A stretch of 64,000 nt of DNA, taken from assembly GCA_024529925.1 (NCBI GenBank), contig JAFEUB010001787.1, forward strand, positions 1,107,501-1,171,500, given 5' to 3'. The notes beneath the pieces were generated by a model. The model worked only from the letters and a program-made list of their open reading frames with translations. It had not been told where the DNA came from and did not search any database. A program made the position numbers and the translations under genes. The stretch comes from Ophthalmolycus amberensis. Its lineage: Eukaryota; Chordata; Actinopteri; Perciformes; Zoarcidae. This document shows positions 13,301 to 26,784 of the stretch, one piece after another; positions within the stretch are counted from its first letter, which is position 1; each line of letters opens with the position of its first letter.

Positions 13301-13637
13301 GATTCATTTATTCAATAGAGCACGGTGTAAAAATACTCAGGAATTCAAAATGTTCTTATACAAAATGTACATATACAACTCATTATTGGACCTACAAACT
13401 AAGAATTATGACGGCGCAATTCTAATTTAACCGGCGCAGCTTTTCTAGCCTTTACGGCACTCATTCAGCGGTCCAGCAAACACACCGACCAATTACATGC
13501 GTTGTAAAATCACATCACGTGATGCTACTCAGCCAATCAAATACGTGCATTCTGATCATTCTCCCAACTCGAGTGAGATTTACACACATGAGGGAGACGA
13601 GTAGTCGGAGAATAATACGAGTCAGAAGTTATTTCAC
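10371..13637. other. Non-coding stretch with a CA microsatellite and a pyrimidine-rich tract
   Basis: It contains a (CA)10 run at 10,512-10,531 and a strongly pyrimidine-rich plus strand at about 11,376-11,570 (CTCC/CTTC words), which yields long spurious open frames on both strands. Nothing else is recognisable. Confidence 0.55.
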
Positions 13638-13850
13638 ATGGCCTTCTCCAAAAAGATAACAGTGGTCAGCGAGACCAGAGTCTTTAACCAAGAATGGACA
13701 GACTCTCATTTGAATCATTTTAATTCTTAAAATTTGACATTTAGTTCAAAACCAGTATGGATGATATGTTCAGAGACTGTGAGGATTATTAAAAGCGGCG
13801 ATGTGAAGCGCCACTACGAGAAAAAGCACAAAACTCTTGAGCAAACGTAA
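13638..13850 (+). pseudogene. hAT transposase N-terminus with broken BED zinc finger
   Basis: One reading frame encodes MAFSKKITVVSETRVFNQEW, then an in-frame TAA at 13,728. Still in the same frame it continues PVWMICSETVRIIKSGDVKR followed by HYEKKHKTLEQT and a stop. This is the N-terminal pattern of GTF2IRD2/Charlie-type hAT proteins: a short FNxEWT segment, then a BED finger with CxxC and a later HxxxxH. Here the first cysteine of the pair is replaced by tryptophan (PVWMIC where the family has PVCLIC-like), while the second cysteine and the histidines remain. The early stop and lost ligand show it is dead. The catalytic RNase-H-like domain is absent. Confidence 0.7.
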
Positions 13851-14336
13851 ACACTCACATCCAAAATGAAGTCACAGAAAATAAATCTAAGAGCCCAATA
13901 TGATCAGAATCCTAATAAATGAATTCCCTGCCCAGCAATAACGTAAACAGAGAGAGGAACAGAGCTGAAACAAGTGGTTTAATAACCACAGATAAAGTCC
14001 CTGTACATCTCTTTGTATGGGAAGAATACGGATATCACTTCACACCTGAATAAACACAACTTTAAGCTGTAGGACAGTTCAGTTCAATTTAAAAAAGTAA
14101 GCACTTTATTTTAAGATGCACATTTTTCAAAAGCTTTTTGTTATGTATTTAATTCAATTTATTTATTTATTTGATTTGACAGTCAGATGTTGACTACATA
14201 CAGATGTTAATACAACTGTTGGCTACTTCAATATATATATATATATGGCACTAAATTAAAGCACAAGTTGGACTATGTGATGTTCCGGACCTTCGCGTGA
14301 GGAAATTTTCTCAAACTGGATAATTGAATACCCCTG
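13638..14336 (+). mobile_element. hAT (GTF2IRD2/Charlie-like) transposon relic
   Basis: A transposase N-terminal remnant (listed separately) is followed by non-coding sequence. About 490 bp downstream is a plausible right terminus whose reverse complement reads CAGGGGTATTCAATTA, the style of end seen in Charlie-type hAT elements. The matching left end was not found: a CAGGGG word near 13,175 does not continue in register. The element is therefore probably deleted on the left and internally. No target duplication can be assigned. The left coordinate given is only the start of the coding remnant. Confidence 0.5.
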
Positions 14337-15265
14337 TTCTAGACCAATAAAAATACTTTGCTTTGCTCTGTTTTTTCACTTAGATAGCGGTTAAATGCAT
14401 CCATTAATTAAAACGCAGCAATCATAGTGACACATGCCGTGTAGGACACCGTCTTTTTCATTAAATGAAAAACCATACATGAACTGAAATGTTTAAGGTC
14501 AAATTGTACCACATCTGTTGTTAAAGATAACTGAAATGAACTTGAAAAGCAAAAGGCGGGCCAAAGCCAAGAACCATTTTCCAATCTACCCCGCCTGAAC
14601 ACCAAAAGAATATAATTTGACATCAGAGGGAGGTCCTCAGTGACACTTGAGTGAGCTTGTTTTGCCACTATTTCCCCATTATGAGACTGAGGGAGGGATG
14701 AGGACAAAACACCTCTATTCCCCATTTCCATTCTTTAGCCTAACCCCAAACAAGACAGTCAAAACAAACGATCAACTGTTGAATGAACCAGAGTGAGGAA
14801 GCTCTTTGACTCAGGCAGTGCGACAGTGTGTACGACAGTATGCTATTCAGAGGGGTTCAGCAACAGAAAACGCATACTAGCATATTAGGGCTGGAGTCTG
14901 GTTGACTGAAATCGACCTACTCTTCAGCCAATCAATTACTATTCAGCCAATCAATCGGTTGATGCACTGTGATTAACTAGTTCACCGTGCATAAAGTGCA
15001 CTCTACCTGGTAGCCTGAATACATTCTCTATAAACATATTACCACACATGCCTATTTGCAGCATATTCAATTATTTCTAACCTAATTAAGAATACTTAAA
15101 TGATAAACAGACTCAAAGCCGAGCAGCGTGCACCAACCTATTTTCACAAGATTTCCAAAAATAGAACAAGCCATCAAAGTCATCATCACCAAAGTGTTCT
15201 TCCTGTGAGGGTTAATGAGAATGATCTGAGGAGAGCATATCAACCGACCAACCATATCACTGATG

Positions 15266-15316
15266 CACTCGCATACAAAAGACACTCGCATACAAAAGAC
15301 ACTCGCATACAAAAGA
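15266..15316 (+). repeat. Three perfect copies of a 17-bp tandem repeat
   Basis: The unit CACTCGCATACAAAAGA occurs three times head to tail without a mismatch. The perfect match suggests a recent expansion. It sits inside an open frame with no other coding evidence. Confidence 0.9.
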
Positions 15317-16589
15317 ACTGGGGAGTCAAATTTACAGAAACAAAAAAAAACATGCACACACCTACTGAGAAAGAAAAGTGTGTCAGTAACCACTTCCCTC
15401 TCCCTTTTTTTTTCTTGGCAGCCAGATGGAAGTTAGTGCTTTTATTTTCTTGGAACTTGCTGGAGGACGTGCAGGAGATGGACTTTTCGTCGGGCTATGC
15501 CCAAATGCCATCTCTCAAAGTGTCACCTGGCCAGCATGGACACTTAGCTTTGCAGTCAGTGGCATTTCATGGCATCATTTAATTCAGAAAAGACTGCCGG
15601 TACACAACAGGAGTGTTCTAACACTCTGGAAATAATGGCGAGTTTTGTGGAGGGGGAAAAAAAATAAATAAGGCAGTGAGTCTTAAATTGAGAAATTGAC
15701 AAGTCTGGTTATGAAAGTGACAGTGGAAGTCAGGTGGGAAATAGGAAAGTGTTAGCTTACACATATAACCCCAGCGTACCAGTCTACACACACCACTATA
15801 CCTTTACATGACCAAACCTATCATGAGCCTCAGCTCATGATGTGTCTTCATTTGTTCATTGAAATTAGATGTAGCTCTATTTGGAACCGATTCGTTTTCA
15901 GGAAAATGCACATGGCCAAGTGTTAAAAAGACCTCTGTCATCATGTGTAGCAACATCATCAGCATGGCTGCAAGAGCATAAAAGAGTTGCAAAGGGCCCA
16001 GAGTTGAGAAAATATGTTCGTTTGGCATTTTGGTTCCGGTGTGAAGAGCAACTATCTCGTCTGTCTGACTGGACAAATTGGAGATTGAGAATAGACAGAA
16101 ATTTCTGAGGTGCTCAAGCAATAATTACCCACCTTCCCCATGTTAAGCTAATAAGCTGTTCCCAATAGGACTTAAAGTGCACTTTGACTCCTCTGCCAGG
16201 ATAGCGCTGGTAGGTTAATCTACTAGTTGTTCTGATCTCTTATGATAGTGTCAAAAAATTAAGAGCCTCAAGAAGAACCAGGTCAAAGCTTCATTAAGTA
16301 CTTACAATGGCTGCTAACACAGGAGTCTTAACGTGTTGCCATGGAAGATATTCTTAAATGTGGGCTAATAAATGTCCTCTTATCCGATTATATTCACAGC
16401 AGCAAAAACAAGTTGTAATCTGAATATCACAGTGGTACACACAGTAAATAAACCATGGGCCCACCTCATATTCCTTCCCATGCCCCTCTCCAGTCCACTC
16501 TATATAGCCTTCAATAACCAAGTAAAGCTGCAATTCACAGCTTCCTATAGTGGCATCTCGCCAATAAGCCTCTTAGCTACGACCTATAC

Positions 16590-16835
16590 GTTTATCTACC
16601 AGAAGAGGGAAGAAGGTGACCGAGATGAGAAAGAGAAGACAGAAAAAAAGAGTAGGCGGATTGGCAGAAGGAAAAGGGAGAAAGAGATGTCGAGAGTACA
16701 GATAGGTGGCCAGAAGACGAAACAAAAGGGGAGATTGATGACAGGGTAAAGCTAGAGATAGGTGTCGGGATAAGGGGCGAGGAAGAGGGACATGATAGAG
16801 TGATAGATGCAGAGGTAATCGGAAAGAGAGGAGGA
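16590..16835 (+). repeat. Polypurine tract, about 245 bp
   Basis: The plus strand is made mainly of A and G with GAGA, GGGA and AAAG words, interrupted by short pyrimidine runs. The imbalance creates open frames on both strands (for example a Leu/Ser/Pro-rich one on the minus strand) that are compositional artefacts. Such tracts can form triplex DNA. Confidence 0.65.
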
Positions 16836-19800
16836 TTACTAAAATTGTATCCCTGACCGGGCATGAATTAGTTGGTGAAGACAACCAAACGAGAGATGAG
16901 GCAATATAAACTCCAAATACCCCATAACCCCAGAGTCTACTGGGAAATGCTTAAAAGACTGTATATATGCGTTTCCTTTTTCACAGCAACAAAGGCTGTG
17001 AAAAAGCACAACACAACAAATTTTAATTTCAGTACACAGGAGAAAAGAGTACTTTGAAGAAAGCCTCGCAAAGCCCTACCAAAGCTTATTGTAATACAAT
17101 GTCATTGTTTTACAGTGGAAATGCTGAAGTCACAACTTGTGTTTCCTAGGTAGAGGGAAAAAAGTTAACTACAGGATTGATTTCAAAAAAGATATGAAGA
17201 ATGCAATGCATACTAAAACCCCCGGTGTTTCTCTGTCGGTCCAAAGCACATAAAGGCTGCTGCAACCCGCCAGTTATTCCAAAGTGCTTCAATCCAAATG
17301 ACGAGTCAAGAGAATCTAATTAACTTGGTTTAGAATTTGACAAACCTCTGAAAAACATGATTACAAATTCAACAAAAGTATATGCAGTATGTATAAAAGC
17401 ATCAGATAGCGGCTTAACTCGGGCATATGTATCCAGTGAAAGGTTTCACAGTGCTGTGCTCGTCCGCAAATGAAAAACTTGAGCAGAGCAGCTGAATCTG
17501 GCACACCTAATGCTGTTCTTCACGCACACAGACAAACACTATACAACCCCAGAGCTCCAGGCCGTGCATTGTCCAATCCATTTCTCTCTTCATCATAGCA
17601 AACATGTGGCCACGCATGTTGACACTGAAGCATCTGGAGTTGCTCACAAGTGGACGCCCACTCCATCCCTTTAGACTTTGTTATCACAAAGCAGGAAAAT
17701 AGAAAGAGAGAAAGCAGTGTGAGCTGTGTGGGGTGAAATGAACGTCTTGTGAGAACAGGCATGGCTGGACTTTGGCTCCTCCAGGACCTGAGGATGCTTT
17801 ATCGCACTGCAACATCTGGCAGAGGCTGGGCAGGCAGAGGCAACATCAAGGCATCCTACTGTCCAAAGGCTCTTGAGCAATTTCAGAGCTGAAGAAAGAC
17901 ACGATTGAATTCTGTTCCACCCTTCCACTCCTTGGTCTCTTTTCCCGTCCAATGAGTTCACTGTGTGTGCGTGCCTGTTTGTTGTTCTTCTATTTGCAGC
18001 CTGTTCTGTTCTTTTCAAGTGCTTGGGAGTAAAAAGATAGCTAGCAATCTTGCACAATCGATTGCTTTGTTTGAACACTGCAAATCTCTTGTGCGTTCAA
18101 TGAAAAATGCTCAGTTAAGCATTATTGATTGGAAAGAATGGACAAATTGCGTTGTTATGCACTGCCATTATATAAATAAATGCCTATCGTTCCCAATTAC
18201 TTTTGCAATTTAGCATTTTTTGGCAAGATCAAACCCAGGTGCTCTGCTTTCTAGCCAACGGTATACAAAATAACAACATCAGTTGTAATTGAAGGATCAT
18301 TTACATGCACCGTTCATTCCAGCAACAACTAGATCTAGGTTAATACCATAATGACATCAGTGCATTTAATATTTGCTTCACTGTGTTTCCTCCTCCTGTT
18401 GCATTGACGCACACGCATTTAGAACACATTCTAAGTTTTTAGTCTATGATTATGTTTCATTTCTCCTGAGCGAATAATAACAAAATCCATAATCTGGTTT
18501 GGATGATCCAAAGTAATCTCCTATTACTACAGGCCCCACACAAATCTATAATCCTGTGTCTCTAGCAAACATCAAAAACTCTTTTTAGGCCGGAGAAAAT
18601 AAAAATAAATGTTATTGCCCTCCCCCAAGGGTGGGATTAAGTCGGAGGTCTGAGCGTGGCTCAGAGAGAAAAGATCATTAGCCTTGATCAGATTGATTAA
18701 GATCAGCGTGGGCAGCTCGGAACATCCCTCACCGAAGCAGAGCACCAGGTCCCTGTATCAGCCAGTCTCAGAGGCCATCCACACAGGCCAGGTTTAGATT
18801 GCATCCGTCACTGTCCGGTTGTATGTGAGCCGCTTTTCTCTCAGCCGTGTTCATGGTCATCAGTTTGAGTGAAATTAGAAAGGGCTATTCTTCAGCATCT
18901 GAATGAACAGAATGCATTTTGCCTCAGCAAGGTGTTTCTTCAGGTTCTTTTTTGTAACCATTTCTTAACCAGGTACAGCTCACACAGGCCTATTTCAGAA
19001 ATGCGCTTATTCCATTTCCATAGTACATTCAAACCAAAGTATCATCCATACCCATAGACAGTACACAAGAAGTGGACGTAGTCATTGTGACGACACTGAT
19101 TAGTTTGTGCCGCCTGTCCATACCACCCGCAGTCTTTCCTTTACGACCAACACAACCTGGTGCAGTCGGGTGTTGCATTCTCCCAATACATACATGAAAT
19201 AGCTTCCTCTAGGTCCATTCAGTTGACCTCTAAGCTTCCACTGCCTTCAACTTTGGTGTCATTTCTTTATTAGCCTACAGGAACACTGCTGCACCAGGCA
19301 ATGAGGCAGACCTGCGCTTACATCATGAACTATACATCACTAATGCAGTCGTCCAGGGTGAGGACCTGCTTGGCTATCAGTACATAGATGGCTTGCCAGT
19401 GAAAACAAACAGGTCAGTGTTGCAGGCAGATCATCAACCGCCCCACAGTGCAAGAGCGGGGGCCACCAGCCTCCCAGGGGCATCGAACGTCTCTAGGCGC
19501 ATCATCAGTCTCAACCAACCTTTGAACACATGGTCACAGACACTTATTAGACCAATACGTTCACAGGGAAACCTCAAAAATAGAATTGAGTCCTTGTATT
19601 AAATGGCATGACTTAGAAGAGTCCAAATGAATTGAGGTGTTAGCATTTAAACATAAGGACTTCTCCATAAAGCCCTCCAGTATGTTGTTGAGTCAAAATA
19701 AACTCAAAATATTATCATTATAATATACAAGATTCTTTAAAAACCCAAGAGATGTTTCATATTAGTGCCATGGTGTGGCTGGTGAAAACACCTACCCTCT

Positions 19801-20364
19801 GCACAACGAGAGGTGTTCCCTTCTCAAGTTGCTGGGAGTCCACATTATTAATAGGATACATAACTTACAACATGTGTACTTGTCCATGCCTAGGAATATC
19901 TGCACAACATACTTCAAATCACTAAGAAAACTGCCAAGTGCTGAGCTAAAAGGTTAGGCCTGAGTGACATTGCCTTGACATACACAAAACAACTCCTCCC
20001 AATATCTCTTTCTTTGGTACACTGCTTTGTACTATTACTCTGCACTATACCTTTGTACATGTGTTGGAGAGCATTACTTAACCTCTGTAGTGTGATGGAA
20101 GTTAACAGAGGACCTTCAGGAGTTGCCTCCCGTCCCGTGGGTCTGTCACAGAGGAAAACTACCCATCTTCATCCCCCTCCTCTGCTCATTCTCCACCTTC
20201 CTCTCCAAAAGGTATCTTGCTCCTGACCTCACTCTACATCCGTCTGGAGGAGGGGCTACTCCGTCAGACAGAATTGTGGGGTTGCCACCATATATTCCTG
20301 TTCCCTACCTTTGCCGTCATTTTCTCATCAAGAGCCTCAGCAGCACTGACGTGGGGTCGACTAC

Positions 20365-20368
<4 letters not shown>

Positions 20369-20400
<32 letters not shown>
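20369..20400 (+). repeat. (AC)16 microsatellite
   Basis: A perfect dinucleotide repeat of 16 units, likely length-polymorphic. Confidence 0.95.
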
Positions 20401-20402
<2 letters not shown>

Positions 20403-22550
20403 TCAGTACAGGAGACCTACATCTCTAATGTACTGTAGGAACAAACTGAGAAAATGTCTGCCTCTACAAGTGCACATATTCTGCATACCAAGCACACACC
20501 AGAACTCAAATAGAGTTGACTGGGTTAGGTGATAACAATGAAATGACACTGTGACATACACTTTATACTTCCAATATGCCACAAGATAAACAACTCACAC
20601 CTGGTATACAGATTGAGAAGCAAATGCAACATTCAAGTTTTCATCTTTAAAGAAAACCTGGAGCAAAAGGGTGTTTGTCAGAGTGATTTCCCCTGCTGGT
20701 TCAGGCCGTGTGATCGGTAATCCATCAGCGCAAACTCAGCAAGGAGGAAATGCACCTCCAAAACAGGCAGACACCAGTTCACTACTCCACATATATTCAA
20801 AGAAGCATTTTCTGTCGATCTTAGAGTCTAATGTGACAGACTAACTCAACCAGTGGGTGAACCTCTTCTTGAACAGTTCAACATGGAGACAGGCAACAGC
20901 CTGCAGACAGACAAGCCAAGGCTGACCCATCCCCAAGATCTGCTCCACCCATCACTGCTGCTTTCATGCCCTGGCCCGAGAGATAATAAGGCCTCTCGAG
21001 GGCTCTTACAGGCAGCCTTCCTTCACCTTTGTTGGAAATCGGAGGAAGGAAACTCAAAATCACCACGTCATATCATGTAAACTTGAAACTCAAGATAGCC
21101 ACGCATCAGTTTTTTTGAGTGCATGAATACATTCCTGGGTGAAATACACAACCATCTGCTTGTATCTATAGAGATAAACCACAGTAACACAAAATAAGAA
21201 GACAAAGATAAAATAAACAAAAAATAAAACAGAGATCATTTTGGTTGTAACTCCGTCACTTTTGTCTTATTCGGAAACTGTAATTTAGGCCCCCTTGAAG
21301 TCACTTATAACCGCAGTCCAAACTGACAATACTCCTCCCCAGAGGGAGGGCACACAGTGTTAGCAAGCAGCCAGCATCAGCATCCATGACAGCATTAGGG
21401 GAAGCCATCAGAGGGCCCGAGACGTAAAGCATCAGTCTTACCTTCAACAGCATACTCTTCAGCTTCAGGGAGGGTCCAAGGGGAATACATGAAAAAGAGA
21501 GAGAACAGACACAAAGAGCAGACTCATTAAAGTTACTTTTACTTCAAATAAAACAGTGTTTTTATTTTTTTCTTCAAACTAAATCTTTACGAGATAAAAA
21601 TCGAAATAAAGAGTGCCAATGAGGCTTGCGATCTGGGAGACTTGGCAGCAAAACAAAATAAAAAATAAATAAAAAGTCTGCTCCCTTGAATATCTGATCT
21701 GACGTCTTTTTTTTCTGTTGACTTTCTTGAAAGCCTGCAAATGGCTTGGTAATTTAACAGTCACTCATATTATATTATTCTCGTGTGGAGAATGGTGAGC
21801 CAGGAAGCACACTACCTCCCACAGGGAACAGGAGGCTTCAGTCAAAGACGATCCCCGACTGAGAGACACCGACTCTCACACACTTCGCTGTGGCTTAATG
21901 ACACAGTGAGATGGAGCCGTAGAGTTCAGGCTACAGCAGGACGCTTTACTCACAAAAGCTACCCCACAGCTGCAAAGGCCAATATTTAATGCTCGAAAAT
22001 AAAACAGCAGCCGCCTGCCACTCGACAACCCTACCCGAGAATGTAAGAAAAGCTTCTAGCCTGGCATGGCATCCCTGTGGAGAGCTTGGTGTTTTGATCT
22101 GGTACTCTGGCTGCTGGGCCTCAGTCTTCATGGTGTGCTACTTTATTAACTTGTTGTATGGTCAATACCCTAAAGGGACTCTGAACTGCACTGGTTCCAT
22201 GTATTATCTAGTAGGACATTCCAGTCAGAGCATTAACAGTTGTGCCACAGTAGCATTCAACATATGGAAAACTATGAGGTTAAGTAAAGTGAAGAATATT
22301 TTCCATTTTAGAGCTAAAAGGGCAAATACATTCTTTATTTATGGTCCACATATGTCCGTAGTGTTGGAAAGCCGACATAGTTAGTTGCTTTTAGCATTAA
22401 GATTTGATGATAACAGCAGCAATTTATGAATATGAAATGCACCATTTGGGGCCAAACGTGGCTGAAAAGTGAGCAAGTCAAGCAGGTTTCCTATTACGCA
22501 CCAGCACAGTTCCTGAAAAGGTATTCTCTTAAATTCTCCAATGCATGGAC

Positions 22551-22867
22551 CTAGGGTCCGCCAATTGGAGGAGCATATTGGACTATCTGTGATTGGATGA
22601 GTATAACGTTGTTTGTTTGGGGTTTATTTCAACCAAAACTACAGTTGGCTGATTGTTGGAAAGTCTAACAAAGACGGTTTGGTGAGTTTTATTATTATTG
22701 TTTCTATTGAAGTTGACTGAAGTGTGTTTTACAATGCTTCGCTGCTTAAACAGCTCATCTCCCAGTTGAAGCCGAGGCGGAACACGCACACGCAAATATA
22801 TTAGCAATCACCAGTTGTCGGGCTGACGGTGGCCGAATGGAAAATTCTAACATATTACCAACCCTAG
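22551..22867. mobile_element. Possible MITE, about 317 bp
   Basis: The left edge begins CTAGGGTCCGCCAATTGG and the right edge, reverse-complemented, begins CTAGGGTTGGTAAT, giving a short inverted repeat of about 7 bp that then degrades. Flanking words CATGGACC and TATGGAAC are similar (6/8) but overlap the ends by one base, so a target duplication is only suggested. The minus strand is open through most of the interior without a recognisable domain. Confidence 0.35.
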
Positions 22868-24873
22868 TATGGAACCAATTACATATCTGCTTATGAATTG
22901 AATATTGACCTCAGTAATCTTCAACGAGTCTCGAGTTCAAACAATGACATTGCAGATACCTGAAACCACTATGAAATAAAATAAAAACCCAATAATAATC
23001 AATCAAATAATGACTCCAGGGGATACAGACACATCCTCTCATTTTGGTCCCATGATGTCCCTCTCCACATGAAGCTAGGACACCAACAATACAAACACAA
23101 CCCTCAAGGACATCTAGGCAGAACAACAGGACTTCTACAGTTGAAGGATGGTCCCATTCACTCTGCATCCCTGCTGGCTGAACTGAGTTCAATGGGACAA
23201 GTTCATTGACACATGTGCTGCCATTTTCTATTCAACCATCAACATGAAGATTAAACCTTAAGTGTGGATAGTTCATTTAGACAGCAGAGAGGATACCAGT
23301 GCACTGACTGAAAGCCCTTCATGATTAATGTTTGCCAAGCTGAAGCATGGGGACCGTGTTTGTCTGATGTGTGTAGTGGCTGTTTATGTAAGCACTGGCC
23401 ATGACTCCGTCTTTCCTCTCGTCTCATGTCTGATCATAGTCTATCATGCTTTCTTTCATTGTGCTCCCTCTCTCCCTCCCAAGCTGAGGCCAAGAATGTT
23501 TGATGTTCTACCTTTTGCCTCCACTCATCTCTCAACATAGGCCATAATGCCTTTCTTCCTTTGTACTTCCTGTGTTCAGACATCCAAAATAGACAAACAC
23601 AAAAACATATATATATATATTTAAATTCTAAAACTACTAGCATGAATCTCTTGGATAGTCTGGATGTTGGTTTGTTTGATACAGATCCTGAAGAAAAGCA
23701 CCCTCCTCAGTGCCTCCTCACTGCTTCCATAGATGGACAGACTATTTACTTCTCGCATTATGTTCTACTTAAGAGCAAAGAATTACAAAATAAAAAGATA
23801 TTAAATAATAACAAATGAAGAATGATTTTCCAAGAGGCCATGTTACAGGAAATGTTGAGCTCCATCAATTGTTCAATCCATACTGCTTCAAGGTTGACTC
23901 TTACTTAACAGAAAGTATTGGGAATAGTTGTGAAATCTCGCCTGAGGGGAGAAATGTGAGTTCAGTCAGACACTTAGGGGATGTACCCCTTCTCTCTAAG
24001 CTTGTCCCAGTTATCCGAATGATAGATTCCTGTAGTCTTTACCACCCACGGCCTTCATCCCAGAGCTGTTTTTCATTAGGGTGTATCCCATATAGCCTCA
24101 GGCTCAAAGCTCCACTGGGATCCTAGTCTTTTCAATGTACTTTGTGATTCATAAGGGAGAGCGGGGAATGTTTTTCAGAAGAAAACGCTCACAAGCTTTT
24201 CTATATACTTGTGATAACACGGTGCAGAAATGGGGCCTTGATATAGGCAGAGGGATACAAATGCTTTATTCTAACAAGTTCCACCCAATCCAAGACTAAA
24301 AGTGACCTAAAAGGCAGAAATAAAGACAAACTGACATTAAAGCTGACAGCCAGTGCAAATGTGACATTGCTTTCATATCTCTAAATTAGTGTGCAATACC
24401 TCAAACAACAAAAGAAAAATGAATTAACGAGACAGTCACAGGGTAGAACAGAAAGCAGACGTGGGCTGTAATAAAAAAGTGTATGTAGAATAAATACCAA
24501 AGTAAAATTCAGATGGAAGCAGTGGAGAAGCTGAATTCCTTCTCCGAGGAATCCTTGAGCTTTGGAGGCAAATGAGAGACTTTTCAGATCTAATCCTAAC
24601 CGAGCTAACTAACGGATTTACTGAGGGCAGAAAAGCATGCCTGCATTGAAAAACAACCTCTGCATCACTATCCTCACATTCCTCAGCACATGAAGGAATC
24701 TACACACTTAGCTGTTGGTTGGATACACAAAGAGCACGAACCGGCGTTAAGTAAGTAATATGGCAAATATTGCAAGGTTCAACACCATTTCTAAATATGC
24801 GCGACAAATATGATTATTACTTAAAATATAAGAGCTCAACAGCAGGTTAAATAGCATTTTTTTTAAATACTTG

Positions 24874-24920
<47 letters not shown>

Positions 24921-25813
24921 ACAATATGATATGTGGTTGCACAAAGAAAGGGAGCAATGACTAAAGGCCTGTGTCCATATAGTCTCTTTCTGGCAGAAAA
25001 GGGCCCCTGGGGAGAGCTTCATCCCAGCGTTTCATTGGAAATGTTTTTTAAATGTTTTTATGTCAAAATATAACCCCTTGACCACAGTTGCATGACCGAC
25101 TGGCATCGCCCCTTGCTTTCTTTTATCTATTTGGGCTACTTTCTATCGATTTGACATTGTTGTTTACCATCTGCACCAACCTGTGGATTCTTGCCTTCAT
25201 ACTTTGTATGGATCAACTCAATCTGACAGCCGTGACGTTAGAGCAAGGACGACGACCCGGCGGATACAACACGTATGGCGATAAAAGTACGACACGAGCA
25301 GTTATTTTCAGTGTATGCCCGACTGATCTACTCCCACAAATCTGCTTTCCTACATTTGTTATGATAGTGTCTGTGACGTATAACGCTCACGACAGACAGA
25401 CACGGACATAATAAGCTTCTCCTCCATTTTCTCCTGTGATATCAGCGGTAGCTTTTCTGAAAGAGATTTTGAACTGTAAGCGCTCGCTGCACGGAAATAT
25501 CCGAGGCAGCCTCATGCAGTCCAGTATGCTCTCGTCATTGGGGAAAAAGACATTCTGTCAGTATTCAGCAGTTAATGAGAGATGTGGCCATCAACCAATG
25601 TGCATCCTGAGGAAAAACTATTGTCATAGTTGACTTCTTTTGAAAAATAATCATCTATAATTATCAGAATAATTTTCTCATTATGGATAAGAGCTCAAGC
25701 GCTGCAGCGAGGCGTCACAGAGGGAGTTCAAGATCAAGATCACAAGCTATCTCCACTTTGACTCAGCTGGAGAAGCACATGTGAACCACGCAGACATCAA
25801 GACGCCCTTAAGC
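22868..25813. other. Non-coding stretch, no gene supported
   Basis: It contains a short (AT)n near 23,606 and the long (AT)n at 24,878. The frame at 25,088-25,411 is hydrophobic at its start (FFYLFGLLSIDLTLLF), but no family, splice signals or supporting context were found. Confidence 0.55.
24878..24914. repeat. (AT)18 microsatellite
   Basis: An alternating AT run of about 37 bp. It is self-complementary and can extrude as a cruciform. Confidence 0.95.
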
Positions 25814-26365
25814 TAGGGGTGTCACGGATCACAAACCTCACGGTTCGGTTCGGATCACGGTTCAGGAGTCACGGTTCGGATCATTTTTCGGATCAACAAA
25901 GAAAAGGGGAGGAGCCAAATATAACTTTGCTTTCCATTTATTAATTAAAGAACTTCAAGAACACTTAAAGCAAAGAACTTTGGGCTATAGTCTTACATGA
26001 AAACAAAAATATTGAAGATGTCCAATTTGAAACAAAATGAAATAAATAAATAAAAATAAAATATTCAAGAATACTCAATTCTGATATCCTCATCCTTTCA
26101 TCAATACTGAAAGAAAGAAACAGCTAGTGAGCTAGCTTCCACTGTTTACACTGAACTGAACTGCTCGGCAACAACTTGGGTCTATGTTTACTTCCTGTCA
26201 GGTTATGTCATTCAAATACACAATAATGTTTACCATTACTGTGACATTATTTTCAAAAAGATGAGAATATCTCCATTGTCTGGGGAGAGGGTCGACCTTT
26301 CTGTGGTGACTGGAATATTATTGGGCCTGTTTAGCTTCACTCTGATACTTCTGTCAGCACCTGAA

Positions 26366-26525
26366 CCAGGTGTGTGTGTGTGTGTGACTCTCACAGAGGG
26401 GGCGTGTCTACAGCACCTGCCCCAGGTGTGTGTGTGTGTGACTCTCACAGAGGGGGCGTGTCTACAGCACCTGCCCCAGGTGTGTGTGTGTGTGACTCTC
26501 ACAGAGGGGGCGTGTCTACAGCACC
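26366..26525 (+). repeat. Minisatellite, 3 copies of a 54-56-bp unit
   Basis: The unit starts CCAGGTGTGTGTGTGTG, continues with ACTCTCACAGAGGGGGCG and ends in a TGTCTACAGCACCTG-like segment. Copies begin at 26,366, 26,422 and 26,476. The first is 2 bp longer in its GT run, and the last two are 54 bp apart and nearly identical. It lies inside the hAT element, so it expanded within the transposon. The 54-bp period gives an 18-residue repeat in an open frame, which I take as coincidence. Confidence 0.85.
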
Positions 26526-26535
26526 GGACTAAGAA

Positions 26536-26784
26536 TCACTCCGCCGTGGTGAAAGCAGTCTCCACAGTCTTTTCCTTCCCATAGAGGCGTGGAACAGCTT
26601 CACACTGGTGGGTGCGTGAGTGGACTTCGTAGCGTGGCTCAAGCATTTTAACCAGATTTAGAAATCCTTTGTTTTCTACACCGGAGTGTCCCCGTCGCTG
26701 ACAGACGGGATGGTGTCTCTTCATATGTGTGGACATGCCGATGTTTTGCCGTTGTCGTGTGTCTTTCTCTTTAAATAACGCCTA
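26536..26784 (-). pseudogene. hAT transposase remnant (BED finger joined to a central segment)
   Basis: Read on the minus strand, the frame starts in a segment ending NIGMSTHMKRHHP, which matches the histidine half of a BED zinc finger. About 10 codons later it continues with GFLNLVKMLEPRYEVHSR and AVPRLYGKEKTVETAF. The latter matches the conserved hAT pattern GFxxLVxxLEPRYxxPSR...IPxLYxxxK, which normally lies over 50 residues downstream of the finger. The fragment thus spans an internal deletion fusing the two. A stop follows, and the catalytic core and dimerisation region are missing. The upstream cysteine pair is cut off by a stop near 26,785. The protein cannot be functional. Confidence 0.7.

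Larger units (their letters stand above)
14337..22550. other. Long non-coding stretch with small tandem repeats
   Basis: No gene is supported. It holds an (AT)8 just before its left edge (14,230-14,246), the 17-bp triplicate at 15,266, a polypurine tract at 16.6-16.8 kb and a (CA)16 at 20,369, each listed or noted separately. Near 14,920-14,960 the word TTCAGCCAATCAAT occurs twice within about 22 bp. Open frames of up to about 160 codons here show no domain and shift between strands. Confidence 0.55.

Noticed and set aside
15100..15582. 160-codon plus-strand frame
   Set aside because: It runs through the 17-bp tandem repeat and low-complexity AT-rich sequence; no motif.
16573..16884. Leu/Ser/Pro-rich minus-strand frames
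   Set aside because: Opposite strand of a polypurine tract.
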